Positions 1 to 10,345 of a DNA stretch of 64,000 nt are shown here, piece by piece; the first letter of the stretch is position 1, and each line of letters begins with the position of its first letter. The stretch is from NCBI GenBank assembly GCA_032629725.1, contig JAFEVB010000001.1:558001-622000 (forward strand). Direction: 5' to 3'. Origin of the DNA: Gremmenia infestans (lineage: Eukaryota; Ascomycota; Leotiomycetes; Helotiales; Hamatocanthoscyphaceae). The position numbers and the translations under genes were made by a program. Below the pieces are notes generated by a model. That model made no database searches. It was not told the DNA's origin and saw only the letters and a program-made list of their open reading frames with translations.

Positions 1-752
1 CTGAAGCCCGTATAGTAAGTACTGCAAGCATTTCGAAAGGCGGAACTAGAAGTCAGTGCTTAGATCAACACCACTCACTATTGAAGCAACATACAATGAA
101 ATCTAGCCTAACATACGATCCACTCTCATATGAAATGATGTTGCGATGATTTTGGTGTACCACGTCCTATTCTGCTAAAGTGTTTTCAATACGCGAGTGA
201 TTTGAAAAGAATGACATTAATTAAAGAGCAACAAAATACGCGCCGATATCCATCCCAGTGTAAGTTTGATCTTCTTCCCTGACCCTACCCGCCTTTGGGT
301 GCAATCTATCAAACCTGGATTCTCAGATGTGTAGTTTACCGTCTAACCCCCGCAAACCGAAGCGAAGACTGTTAGGAGAAACATAACGCTGCCTCTGAGC
401 CTAGAGAAGCTGGCTGGTGTGGTCTTGTGTGGTTTGAATTTGAGCAGAATTTGTGACAAGAAGGGAAGAAGGCAAGAAGAATATCTTATAGAACAGTTAC
501 TATTTAGACAATGCATACGGACCTGCGGAAATTCAACCATAGACACTACTGAATTATGAAGGAAGAGTTGAATAATACTAATGGTACAAGCTGAAACTGT
601 TTCCGTCAAAACAACCACGAGACGCCAAGTCCTCTTTTCCAATTTCCCAACTCCCAAACACTCCATTACCCGCAATCAGATCTCTTGGCACGTATTGCCC
701 AAGGTAGTAAGTATCATACAGCAATCCTCATCTTGAGAGGTCCTCTATAAAT
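1..752. other. Intergenic, no gene seen
   Basis: I see no convincing exon on either strand. Open frames here are short, lack recognisable motifs and are not joined by good splice sites. The segment is the 3' flank of the MAPEG gene that follows on the minus strand and whatever lies to the left of the window. Confidence 0.5.
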
Positions 753-1351
753 CTAAGTCAACTTCCCCGCCTTCCAAAGCGTCCAAACAGGCACCGCAAT
801 GCTCGCGCCCCAAACACTCGTCCGGGCCAGTGCAAGCACCTCACTGGTGGTACTGATATAAAGCGCGGTATACAGACTCCTGAGTCCGATATACCATCCT
901 GCGCTCTTATTCAGATCTTCGGACGGGATGTGCATCATTGTCCCAGCGAGCTGCGTAGGTAATTTAGCATGAGAATGATCTTGTTCAGTTCGGTAAAGGT
1001 AGGAGGGGTAAAGGTAGATGAATGGAGGGCGGGAACGCACCATAGCAGCTGCAAAGAGGGGAAACCCCTCCAGAGCATTGATGTGTGCGCAGCGTGCGCG
1101 GTAGCATTGGTTCCAGATGGAGACTGGGACTTTGCCTTTTAGGGTATCCATGTTTGTTCGCGGCCTGGGCTTGTGTTAGAATAATGATTTATTATTGAAT
1201 ATGTACAAGTACGATATACATACATGGCGAAACTCCACTTCCCGCCAGTGGCAGCCATCATTCGAAGAACATTATGATAATGCGGTACAAAGGCCAGGCC
1301 ATAAGCGGCTGCGATGGAGGGGAGTGCATAGTTGTTCTGTTGATGAGACAT
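753..1351 (-). CDS. MAPEG-family membrane protein
   Basis: A 149-residue integral membrane protein of the MAPEG family (membrane-associated proteins in eicosanoid and glutathione metabolism), whose better known members are microsomal glutathione transferases. Three exons: 1351-1224, 1164-1041, 950-753 (450 nt). The family signature is split over exon 2: a Pro-Arg-x-Asn turn followed by RARCAHINALEGFPLFAAA, where the Arg, Ala-His-x-Asn and Glu-x-Phe positions are typical. Hydrophobic helices occupy about residues 8-30, 72-92, 105-125 and 130-146, giving the usual four-helix layout and length. Intron 2 (1040-951, 90 nt) has no stop and is a multiple of three, so an unspliced message would still be open. 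Substrate cannot be read from sequence; many fungal members are annotated only as MAPEG domain proteins. Confidence 0.85.
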
Positions 1352-1739
1352 TTCGAGTGCGTTTGATTTGATTAAAAGGTTTGTAGATAAATAAGGCGAC
1401 AGAGAGAAACGGTTAGAGAATAAGAATATACTTATACTTATTCCCAGATACTTATACGGCGACTTCTGCCAACTTTACCCTGGTCGTGTGTCCTTGCGGG
1501 AGGTCTCGGGATCCTAACTCTCTAATCTTCAGCCCCAAGTTCCAACAGATCGTCACGATCTCCCATGTCGATGTCAAGGGAAGGGGAGCCTCACTCCACC
1601 AGCCGGAGATACTTGTAAACGCGGCGGAATGAAATTGGCGTATTATGTAGTACGTGCACAGTTCTTGGTGGTATTTTTTAGTACGTTTAGGTCCCTATAT
1701 TCCGCCGCGTTTATCTCCGACCGTCCGGTGTAGAAAGCC
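1352..1739. other. Intergenic, upstream of MAPEG gene
   Basis: Divergent spacer between the MAPEG start codon and the Helitron remnant. It holds an A/T-rich stretch at about 1375-1445 just upstream of the MAPEG start, suitable for a promoter, and otherwise no feature I can name. Confidence 0.4.
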
Positions 1740-3553
1740 GTCGCCGTCCTTCCTCCTCTACCCGTATCACATCCGGAACCCCCTCTGCTTGCACCTCTTC
1801 CACCTCCTCTACCAGCGCCCCCTCTACCAGCACCTCCTCCTGTACAGCATGTAGGTTTCCTGCCGGCCGATCAATGGAAGCTGATACAGGACTTTCATAC
1901 TGCTTTAGATGAGGTGAAGATGGAATACAGTCTTCGTTGTAGAGAGCGGTGGTTTTCTATGGGTTTGAGGCATGAGACCTGTGACACGTATTTCCTTAGG
2001 GATAAAGGTTCCCAGTCTCTTTTTCTCATGTCTGCGGATAACGAGATGGACCCGGGAGAGGTTCCTGCCTATCTACCAGCCCTTACGCAGGTCGAAGAGA
2101 TGATCATTGCACGTTCTCATGTACAGATGTTAGTACATCGGTACCGGGGCCACCGTTACTACTACTCTGGCCACTGTGTAAGTTTTATGCAAGACAACGT
2201 TAAAACAGTTAATATATTGCCAAATCTACCCTCTGAGCTTGAAGTTGTAGTACTACGGCCATCGAATCAAGTGATGGAGGATGATCCAAGATATCGATCC
2301 CAGTTTCGAGCTAATTTTCGGGTCCGCAAAGGACATGTCCTATCCTGGCTACACTATTTAAAGGCCAACCACCCCGATTATCGATGGATCAAGATCTCTC
2401 CAGAGCGGATGAATATGTTGCCTGTCGACGATGATAGTTCTTCGTCTCGTCGTTTCCCTCGATTATCGAAGAGTCAATCTTTAATGAGCCTCCAGTCACG
2501 AACCACCCAGTTACGGCCGATTTGCCTCCTCTAACTTCTCAATCGATGGTCCCGAATCTCAATGTTGGTACGACGCCGATATGCTTCTGGCAAGTATTTT
2601 AGGGGCGGCTCCCTTACCTCCCGGCCTGCCACCGCCATCAATTCGATTGACCCCCCTCGATGAAGCGGCTGGACGAGAGAGGATCTTTGCCATGGCTTTC
2701 ACAACCCTCTATCCCACAGGCCGGGCTGATTTCAATACCGCCCGGGAGAGGAAGGTCGATTTGAACGACTATGCCCGCCATATGATGTGTTACTATGATG
2801 GAAGATTCGGGCGGCACCCTCGCTGGTGGTTTTTGATCTTTGTCCTCCTCATGCGCCGGAAGGCTAGCAACTCAGCTCGCTTTTATGTTTCCAAGGCATC
2901 GGGTGTGAAGAATCTCACCCGTAAAGAGTTAATGGAGGCCCTCCAGACGGGCGAGTCCCTCCTCCCTCAGATTGTGCGCCAGGGTTCTACGTTGACTGGC
3001 ACACGCCCATTCTGGAGAAACAAGGGGACGAGGCTACAGGCGCAAGCACGCTTTTTGACACCCAGTATGTCGCCTGTATTTGTGACATTTAGTGCGGCTG
3101 ATATGCAATGGGAGGACCTACATCGACATTTCCCAGGATATTCGACCGTGGGGCCAGGATCTTTCGTCTGTCCCGTTCTTACCGGTCAAATTTGACAGTT
3201 ACACAGGCCCGATCTTCCCACAATGCAGCCCGGGAGTAGTCCCTAATTTTCCAACGACCCGACAATTCGACTTCAAAGGGGTGACATGCTCCCGTACTCA
3301 GCTCCCTGTGCGGTTATCTTATGCAATTAAGGTCCATGAAAGCCGAGGGCTAACCCTACCTAAGGTAGTTCTAGATTTAAGTCAAACAGAGCACTGTCCT
3401 GGCCTATCGTATGTAGCTGTATCATGGGTGGAGTCCTTGGACGGGTTATTATTTGAGGGTCCTTTCGACTTCGATCTTTTTAAGAATTCATACACAGGTG
3501 TATCCCAAGATCGGGACTTGGACTATATATTTAGAACCAATCAATCATTATGA
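1740..3553 (+). mobile_element. Helitron rolling-circle transposon, internally deleted remnant
   Basis: Three blocks of a fungal Helitron RepHel protein are present in order. Block 1 (about 1740-2534) starts with a Pro-rich leader and carries the DUF6570-type N-terminal domain, including ALTQVEEMIIARSHVQM and YSGHCVSFMQD; two of the four usual Cys of the finger before it are lost. Block 2 (about 2581-3150) is the Helitron_like_N domain, with YPTGRADFNTARER and DYARHMMCYYDGRFGRHPRW. Block 3 (about 3165-3553, another frame) is only the C-terminal tail of the PIF1-like helicase: SYAIKVHESRGLTLPKVVL and YVAVSWVESLDGLLFE. The rolling-circle catalytic part and helicase motifs I-IV are gone; the break lies near 3145-3165. 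Frames change between blocks, so this is a dead copy. No sure 5' TC or 3' CTRR end could be fixed. Confidence 0.9.
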
Positions 3554-3564
3554 CCTTCGAACGT

Positions 3565-3598
3565 AGTGAGGCTTGAGGATTTGGGGGCTGGCCCCCAT
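3565..3598. repeat. Short GC hairpin after the Helitron tail
   Basis: GGGGGCTGGCCCCC at about 3582-3595 folds into a tight stem. Helitron 3' ends carry a short hairpin a few bases before CTRR, but here the nearest CTAG is some 70 bases further on (about 3666), so I only flag it. Confidence 0.3.
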
Positions 3599-3718
3599 AA
3601 AAAACAACTCCTATGAAATATAAAAACTACGCTTTCACCCCCCGGAAATACCCTATTTGCGGCCCCTAGTTTGCCATCCCTACCACGACGAATCCATGTA
3701 GAATTGGCTCATGTGACC

Positions 3719-3761
3719 GCGGGCGGGGTAAGGGGGGCGGGGTAAGGGGGGCGGGGGGTCG
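3719..3761 (+). repeat. G-rich tandem repeat, about 14-base unit
   Basis: Nearly three copies of GGGGGCGGGGTAAG in tandem. With four or more runs of at least three G this could form a G-quadruplex on the plus strand. It sits between the Helitron tail and the 3' end of the AIM9-like gene. Confidence 0.75.
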
Positions 3762-3781
3762 GATTGTAGAAAAGCTTCGCT

Positions 3782-3935
3782 TTAATCAACGATCTCCTTC
3801 GCCTGACCCTGCAACTCCTTGTCGTACCTGTCCCAAGGCAACACCTCCGAAGGAACGTCTGTATCTTGAAAAGGAAGATATTTGCAGATGAGTTTGATAT
3901 TGTTCAAGTCATCTGAAGCTTTGAGATAATTCAGC
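3782..3935 (-). other. Coding-like segment downstream of the AIM9-like gene
   Basis: On the minus strand an open stretch of about 50 codons ends in TAA at 3782-3784 and reads as ordinary protein (KASDDLNNIKLICKYLPFQD, then VPSEVLPWDRYDKELQGQ). It lies just beyond the stop of the AIM9-like gene (3979). It may be an alternative last exon of that gene, but I found no convincing donor before the stop, so a decayed or mis-sequenced exon is also possible. Confidence 0.35.
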
Positions 3936-3978
3936 ACGACAGCTAACCATCCTCATTCCTAGCATCCCAAGTGAACCC

Positions 3979-5785
3979 TTAGGTCCCAAAAGGCCACTCC
4001 TTCCGCCATACCTCTCTCTCCTGCTCATTGCTTGCAAACTCCTCAATAACCTGGTCCTTCATCTGCTCTAACGCATCTAGAGCCTCTTCATACTGGTCTG
4101 CCCTTACTATTCCCTGCTCAGGAAATAACTCACCAATACTTTCCCTAATTGAGCGCATCGCTTCTATGCCGCGTGCTACGCCTTCAACGTCAGCCTCCAT
4201 TTCTTGCCGCTCTTTCCCTAAGAAGGAGAACGGATAAGCCGAACTTTTGGCTCCCGGAAGTGTGTCCCATGTAGCCTCCAACTCGGCGACTTGCGAGAGG
4301 TAGGTTGCCTCGCCGTCGATAAGGAGATTACGTGCTAGTAGCAGGAGTAGGTAGCTCGTTGTTTGCTGGAACTCGAGCGCAGCGTAAAGTCGTGGGTTTT
4401 GATGGTGAGTCAGAGTGTTGTAGAGAGAGCAAAGTGATTGCTGTAAATACAAAGCCTCTGCACGCTTCTTTGCGTTTGCGTCAAGCTGTTCTATATCTTT
4501 TGGTGGCCGGGGCCGCTCTAGGCCGAAGACAGGCGGGCCATCATAATCGATAATATGAGGTTGGCAGGCGTGGCAGTAGAGAGGGGATAGCTCGGTGGAC
4601 TGCCAATCTATAAGGCCCATAATTTCGGTAGGATTAGAAGGGTTCACGAATATGTTAGCAATATGGAGGTCACCATGCCAGAGATGTGACGATGTAACAG
4701 ATCGATCTGTGGGGAGGAGGAACTTGATCAGCTTGAGATAATAGTGTAAAGCTTTAAGCTTTCTTTCTCTCGTTGGTTGGTAGGTTCCGGGGCCGCAGAG
4801 GGTAATTGGGGATTTGGGCAGGCGAGGGAGCTGACTGACGCAGGCTATTTCTCGATGCCCAATTGCAGCGTGATACTCTTCTAAAGTCCCCCCTTGTACT
4901 CGTTAGTCACGTGAGCGATAGTCCTAACTGGCAAATCTTACATGGTCCTCTGTCAAAGTCGATAGTAGCTCTCTCGTCGTCAATTAAATCGCGTCCTGTA
5001 GATGGGCCAATAGCGAATTTTGCATCTGTAATATCAACGCCATTTGCATCAATATACAACGGCTCATTTCCGGTCCTTTCCTCTAGATCTTTCGCGTAAT
5101 AGAGACCGCCAAATTTCTTAAAGGCAACTGACGTCCAGGCTTTCTGAAAACCAGCGATAGCTTTGACAAGAGTAAATCTGTCTGCGATTTTCATCCTTGG
5201 CCAAACACGTTCTAGCTCGATTCCTGGAACCTTCTCCATGATAATATACTCTGCGCCGACAGAATTCTCCTGGGCCGTAGAACTCCAAGCAAAGACTCTG
5301 GGAACAGGAGTTCCTAGGACATCCCGTACCTGCGATGTATCAATCGGAGTATCTGCATGCATTGACGTTTGAGGCAAAACGTACGAAATTCATTGTTGCA
5401 ACTTCGCTTGCAGTAGTAAAATGAGGCCTGCCAGCATTTGGATTCGGAACTTTCGCCACAACTTGAGTTCCATTGTCCATAGTAAGAAGCATAGACTTAT
5501 TATACATGCCGTCAGGATACTTTTCAACGCTAACGCATAATGTCGCTCCAACAGCTTCGGCGGCGAGGCGGGCCAGCTCGTTGACATTGAAGCGGACGTA
5601 GCGCTGTGACATCTCATATGTTTCATCACAAACAAACCGACCTCGAGTGTAATTGAAGATATCATCGCTGTACTTCAAATCTGATTAAATAAGCAACAAG
5701 ACCAACGCTTTTGGGGGGGGATAAACTGACCAGGAAGCAACACTCGTGAGACCTGCCGAGTCGACTGCGTGTCTTGCGTTGACAT
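3979..5785 (-). CDS. AIM9-like / aminoglycoside-phosphotransferase-fold protein
   Basis: A 550-residue protein of the fungal AIM9 family, which has an aminoglycoside-phosphotransferase (kinase-like) fold; yeast Aim9 is mitochondrial. Four exons: 5785-5731, 5680-5385, 5329-4942, 4892-3979 (1653 nt). The N-lobe has YTRGRFVCDE and EKYPDGMYNKSMLLTM, then QVVAKVPNPNAGRPH with the ATP-binding Lys of VVAKVP. The catalytic loop reads HGDLHIANIF, followed by GLIDWQS where the Asp stands for the metal-binding DFG. Kinase residues are therefore intact. The first exon (MSTQDTQSTR..., rich in Ser/Thr/Arg and poor in acids) could act as a mitochondrial presequence. An upstream in-frame ATG at 5875 would add 30 residues. 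The C-terminal third is a helical, charged extension. Substrate unknown. Confidence 0.85.
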
Positions 5786-6786
5786 TGTCCTCTTGCTTAG
5801 TAGATTCCAATGGCGGGCGTATCTGATTAACACAGTAATTCTTCCACGTAGTCTTCTACAGCAATTTCCAACCATGACTCTTGCGCAATTTCAAATAAGA
5901 CCAGCAGGAGGAGAATTATCGAATTGGGAGAAGCCTCGTTGACATACATATTATATATATATATATATATATCAAGAAGAGGATATAATACCCGAAAACC
6001 AGTTTTATGGTCAGTTTTGCTTATGTCAGCAGCTAAATCCAACAAGACGACGCTTTCTCAGCTAGTGCTACTATTTCCCTACTATCCCGTCTACCCAGAA
6101 TCCTTTCTCTACCTACTCCGTAGATAATATTACTAGGCTTTTTAAGTCTCACCAAATGCGAAAAAGGGTTCTCTCCAAGTTATGGACGTTGCTTGCTAAT
6201 CAAGATGAATTTAACCTCGACGTCTTATAAGAATGAAGCTTTCGTACTAAGCTTTGAATCTCAAGCCTTGGCCTTCTTTCAGCCAGCCGCGGGCATTGAA
6301 GATGCAATGGATGAGATTGAACTTGTTACTTATTGCTGTAGAACCATTGAATCTTTGAAAATTGGGTCCTATATCGACCCTGAAGGTAGAAGGCCTATAT
6401 ATAGTAGAATCAGGATAATAACAGTAATGCCTTACAGCTACAGACTCGCAACGGCAATTTGTCAATAACCTGTTTGTTCTTGCTATGATAGTAGAAGGTC
6501 ATTCATAGCCAAGTGTGTCGAGGTTAGTTATAGCTTGAGGTATAATTTCTATGAGCCGCACCGGGCGCGATCTATATATATGTGCACAAAACCCTCCCAA
6601 ACATGCATACCCAAAATCCAAATCAAAAGCCATAAACCCCACAGTCCTGTAAACTCATGATCATAACCAGACCAGACCAGACTAGACTTCCCCAAAACCC
6701 ATCCCGGCAAAATCATAAGGAAGTGGCGGATATCGTAGTTTATATACTCGCCAAAACACACATTTTGGTGTTGATTCATAATTTCG
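5786..6786. other. Intergenic region with AT microsatellite
   Basis: About 1 kb between the divergently placed start of the AIM9-like gene and the 3' end of the ferric reductase. It contains an (AT)n tract and a copy of the word CTACTCCGTAGA at 6113-6124. An open frame at 6193-6468 shows no domain, no splice sites and no protein-like composition, so I do not call it a gene. Confidence 0.5.
5952..5972. repeat. (TA)n microsatellite
   Basis: About ten uninterrupted TA dinucleotides. A likely length-variable site within the species. Confidence 0.95.
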
Positions 6787-8742
6787 TCACCAGCCAAACT
6801 TCTCAACTGCAATATCGACATCAAGGCCATCTCGAACCATAACGGCGCATGTATTACGCACAATTCTGTTCATGCCATCTGGTCCACTGACCACTACACC
6901 AATGCTCCGTTTCGGTTCTACAGCATGTTTACCAACGGTCTTTTTAACAATGGCTTTCAAGTCCGGTCTTCCAATCTCAGAAGTAGCGCGAGGGACTAGA
7001 ATCTCCACCCCCATATTCTCCGCATCCCCTAAAGCTTTCCGTCCAATCCAGTCAATATGGTCACCTTCGTGGATAATCCACACTAGCACGATCCTCTTCC
7101 CGCGTAACGTCGTGGAACTGGGGGCGGTCTCCATATCGGTATGCCGCCTGGTATCGAGGAGATGATGGATGAGAGGCCAGGCGACGGCAATACCGCTTCC
7201 ACCGGCGATTATGAGTGCTGTGGAGCAGGATTCGACGAGCATGCGCGCGTGAGGGGAACCGTAGGGTCCATCGAGACGGATGGAGAAGGTCCTGTGGGAG
7301 CGAGCCCGCATTAAGAGGTCCGCTGAAAAGCCATCTTGAGCACGGATTATGAGGTCGAGAACCGCTTTTTCGTCTTCTGGGCTTGGGGCTTGGGAGGCGA
7401 TGGTGAAGGGGTGGGCTTGCAGGATGTGTTTTCGTCCGAGACTTGGGACGCTAACAAAGACGTGGTCTGTTGGCAGCCAGCCTGCTGTGATGCGTTTTCC
7501 GAAGATATAGCGGGGCTTGCGTTGAATAGTGATGGTTGTGGATAGCTTGACTGTATCGTCGTCTTCCATGATTGTAGCTCTCGCTTCGAGCGTGCTGGAT
7601 TTTACCCCTATTCGGTAAACGAGGCGGTCTATGAGGAAGATGGCGAGGGACACGCCAACATAGGGTCTTGCTGCTGAGTGGTGCAGGAAGACGAATATGA
7701 GGCCGATGATTTGGAGGACTATGTGTAGGCCTAGAAATAATTCGTACCAACGCTGACGGAAACTGGCAAGAGATGTGAGGTATAACATCTCGTAAGAGAT
7801 CAAGGCAATGAGGCCAAGAAATGTCACTTTTAGTGTTAAGAAACGTATGAAACTGAATCCGCTGGGACGAATGATTTGGTACCAGGTGGCGATCATTCCC
7901 ACGAAGTGGAGGAGAGCCTCAAGACACAATAATTCTCCTAAACGACGGTGTATGAGGTTCAAAGATTCATAAGATTGCCCCATGAGTAATTTTAGAGGCT
8001 GGTTTTTTGCGGCCAGGATATATAAGTAGGGGAGATTGGCTACGAATAGCAGACCAAATCTATCGGCCAAGACGAATGTTTCAAAACTGTTGAAGTTGAT
8101 ATGGTAGTACATATAAAAGATATTCAGTCCAATGAAGGCCAGAACTGCCAACGAAGCTCCATTTGATGGAAGGACTTTGTTGAAGAAGGGTATTGGTCTT
8201 GGCTGGTACACTAAGAATGCCCTTATATAGGAAATCATAGTTCGTCGAGAATACGCTGGATGGAGTGCATTGCCTTGATGTAGAAGCGGGGTCTCCTCGT
8301 CTTCGTCTTCATCCTCGTCCTTGGTCAGACCCCTCCGTGGCGGGCTTGCAGACCTTTCCCTGCCTTCAGTGGTACTACTACCTGAAAATGAACCCCCTTC
8401 GACTTCGCAGACACTGATCCTGTCCCTTTGAGAGTATCCAGTAATGGTCTTTGCATCTGCATCATATTCGTCCTCGGCCCCAAAGGTTCGTAGCTTCATC
8501 GCCGGTCTTCTCCTCCATCGAACCAGTTTTTCCGACCAGTGCCTTACGGAAAACGAAAATATAATCCCCAAAATAACAATATGATAGGTCAAAATGAATC
8601 TTCTCGAAAACAATATCCCTTCAACTAATTTCCCCAGTCGCGGATTCGCTTGGGGAGGCTTGTCGTCGGCGGTCGTGTAAGGGGAAGCTTTGAGCGAGTA
8701 TCGAAGGACATCTTGTAGCCATTGCGATTCCTCCATCGTCAT
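6787..8742 (-). CDS. Ferric reductase, NADPH oxidase superfamily
   Basis: A 651-residue intronless membrane flavocytochrome of the ferric reductase (FRE) family, which moves electrons from NADPH through FAD and two hemes across a membrane to ferric chelates or a similar acceptor. I chose ATG 8742 (MTMEESQWLQD); the frame is open further up to 8907 but that stretch is Pro/Arg-rich and unlike the family. Heme ligands are intact: two helices each have His-x13-His (HRRLGELLCLEALLH and HIVLQIIGLIFVFLH). The FAD site is HPFTIAS near residue 444, the NADPH site starts IIAGGSGIA near residue 512, and VVVSGPDG lies near the C-terminus. A Ser/Glu-rich cytoplasmic loop with an acidic run sits near residues 130-160. 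There is no obvious signal peptide. Plasma membrane or vacuole location is not decided by sequence. Confidence 0.9.
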   Translation of the reverse strand: MTMEESQWLQDVLRYSLKASPYTTADDKPPQANPRLGKLVEGILFSRRFILTYHIVILGIIFSFSVRHWSEKLVRWRRRPAMKLRTFGAEDEYDADAKTITGYSQRDRISVCEVEGGSFSGSSTTEGRERSASPPRRGLTKDEDEDEDEETPLLHQGNALHPAYSRRTMISYIRAFLVYQPRPIPFFNKVLPSNGASLAVLAFIGLNIFYMYYHINFNSFETFVLADRFGLLFVANLPYLYILAAKNQPLKLLMGQSYESLNLIHRRLGELLCLEALLHFVGMIATWYQIIRPSGFSFIRFLTLKVTFLGLIALISYEMLYLTSLASFRQRWYELFLGLHIVLQIIGLIFVFLHHSAARPYVGVSLAIFLIDRLVYRIGVKSSTLEARATIMEDDDTVKLSTTITIQRKPRYIFGKRITAGWLPTDHVFVSVPSLGRKHILQAHPFTIASQAPSPEDEKAVLDLIIRAQDGFSADLLMRARSHRTFSIRLDGPYGSPHARMLVESCSTALIIAGGSGIAVAWPLIHHLLDTRRHTDMETAPSSTTLRGKRIVLVWIIHEGDHIDWIGRKALGDAENMGVEILVPRATSEIGRPDLKAIVKKTVGKHAVEPKRSIGVVVSGPDGMNRIVRNTCAVMVRDGLDVDIAVEKFGW

Positions 8743-8993
8743 GTTATCGACCAGTCGCCGCCGCGGTCGTGTTACGATGACACAACCACAACCAGCAGGT
8801 AGTAAGGTACTGTACACTTGTACAACTGATAAGAGAGAGAGAGTCCGAGAGCGGGCCGGCGGGGGCGGGGTCCAAGCCACCCTAGCGTGCCAAGATGCCA
8901 AGACCATGTTCCAGCTGTTGAATTTCCGAGAGCCTCAAGAGCTCCAGGACAAAATTGCCTGAGCTATTGTTCAAGCTCTCCACAACGCCGAAG

Positions 8994-9888
8994 ATGGCAG
9001 ACAAGGAGCTCAAGTAAATGACACCCCTGAGTATAATCTCACCATACGATCGAAGGCAGAACTGATGCCTCAAATAGGAAAGATGGAGCGGCGACCAATC
9101 CTCGGGGCATCCCATATGCGCCATTCGTCGACAAGGTGGAAGATTATGTTACCGGCCGCGCAGAAGTCGAGGCGACCTTGAAGAAGTTCCAAGAGATGAT
9201 ACAGTACGTTGTCAAATCGAGACTACCAATGACCCGGGGCTCATATTTTGGTCAGAAAATATCAGTTCATGGAAGCAAATAAGCAAAGGGCAGCAATGGG
9301 CCACAGGGAGAAGATACCAGACATACAGAAGACGTTGGATATGGTGAAGTTTCTCAAGACAAGAAAGGTACGTCTCTGAGTTGGAATTTAAACCTCGAAG
9401 CTCAAGAGCTGACCAGATGTGATAGCCTGGTGCGGACCCTATAGAGACGACATTCGAATTGAACGACACTCTGTATGCAAAGGCAAACATACAACCTACG
9501 GAAGAGGTTTATCTATGGCTTGGAGTGAGTCCCCAGTCTTCCAGAGTTGATGTTCGAAGCACCACTGACAGGGGTAGGCAAATGTTATGCTTTCATATCC
9601 CATCGATGAAGCCGATGAACTTCTTACGACGAGACTTGCAACAGCCAAGCTGAATTTGACAAACTGTGAAGAGGATCTTGACTTTCTCAGAGAGCAGGTT
9701 ACGGTATGTATACTCCATGAAATGCAAATGGACGTTTTCATTCTATTGGTGGTGAAACTGACAATAGGCAGACTATGGAGGTTGCTACGGCACGAGTGTA
9801 TAATTGGGATGTGACTATGAAGCGGAAAGAGAAGCAAGATCAAGTAGCACTGGAATCTGGAGGAAAGAATGGGTCGCCAAATGGATGA
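8994..9888 (+). CDS. PAC10: Prefoldin subunit 3 (VBP1/Pac10)
   Basis: A 199-residue alpha-type prefoldin subunit. The hexameric prefoldin complex hands nascent actin and tubulin to the cytosolic chaperonin CCT. Six exons: 8994-9013, 9078-9203, 9256-9367, 9426-9524, 9578-9703, 9772-9888 (600 nt). The protein begins with TNPRGIPYAPFVDKVEDYV, typical of subunit 3, continues with the first coiled coil (QKYQFMEANKQRAAMGHR), the central beta hairpins (ELNDTLYAKANIQPTEEVYL and WLGANVMLSYPIDEA) and the second coiled coil (LREQVTTMEVATARVYNWDV). Length matches the family. The first coding exon is only 20 nt, and its splicing creates codon 7. The start at 8994 faces the ferric reductase start across about 250 bp, so the two may share a promoter region. 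Confidence 0.95.
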
Positions 9889-10345
9889 TATGGCCAAATA
9901 TTGGTCAAATTGAGTGCAAATCAAAAATCGGATAAAAAGACGAGATTAATTGACCCTCACATAGTGCAAACAAGCAAACACTTTCATGTGAATATTGTGC
10001 GAGTATGATTAACTAATCTTGGCCATGTTTGATTGAGTAACATGCTCGAAAAGACAATTAATTAATTACCCCTTTCTCGCTTTCCTTTAATTTGATTGGC
10101 CCCCACTTATTGCCGCATCGTCACTCCGTATTTGCCTCGAGCTCGAGCGTATTTGCCCCTGCCCTGCCCTGCCTGCCCTACACCTACCCCTAAGAATTTC
10201 CAGGCCAGAACCTTGCTTGTGTTGATCGATATCAATACCCAAGCAGCAACCCCACGAACAACTCAAGGTCTCACAACTCCTCCTACCTCCTCTCGTCTCA
10301 CAACTCCTTCCTACCTCCTCTCGTCTCCTCTCCCCCACCGTCGCC
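9889..10345. other. Promoter region of SEC14
   Basis: Spacer between prefoldin and SEC14. The last 150 bases are pyrimidine-rich (many CTCC and CTCCT words) up to the ATG at 10346, as is common in 5' leaders of highly expressed fungal genes. A CTCCGTA word is at 10124-10130. No gene seen. Confidence 0.5.

Noticed and set aside
3565..3670. Helitron 3' end made of the GC hairpin plus CTAG
   Set aside because: The distance of about 70 bases from hairpin to CTAG is too long; a true end needs comparison with other copies.
6193..6468. 91-codon plus-strand open frame with a matching antisense frame
   Set aside because: No domain, no splice sites, poor codon choice, and both strands open over the same bases, which is typical of noise.
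8743..8907. 55-residue N-terminal extension of the ferric reductase
   Set aside because: Pro/Arg/Cys-rich and unlike the family; the ATG at 8742 gives a normal N-terminus.
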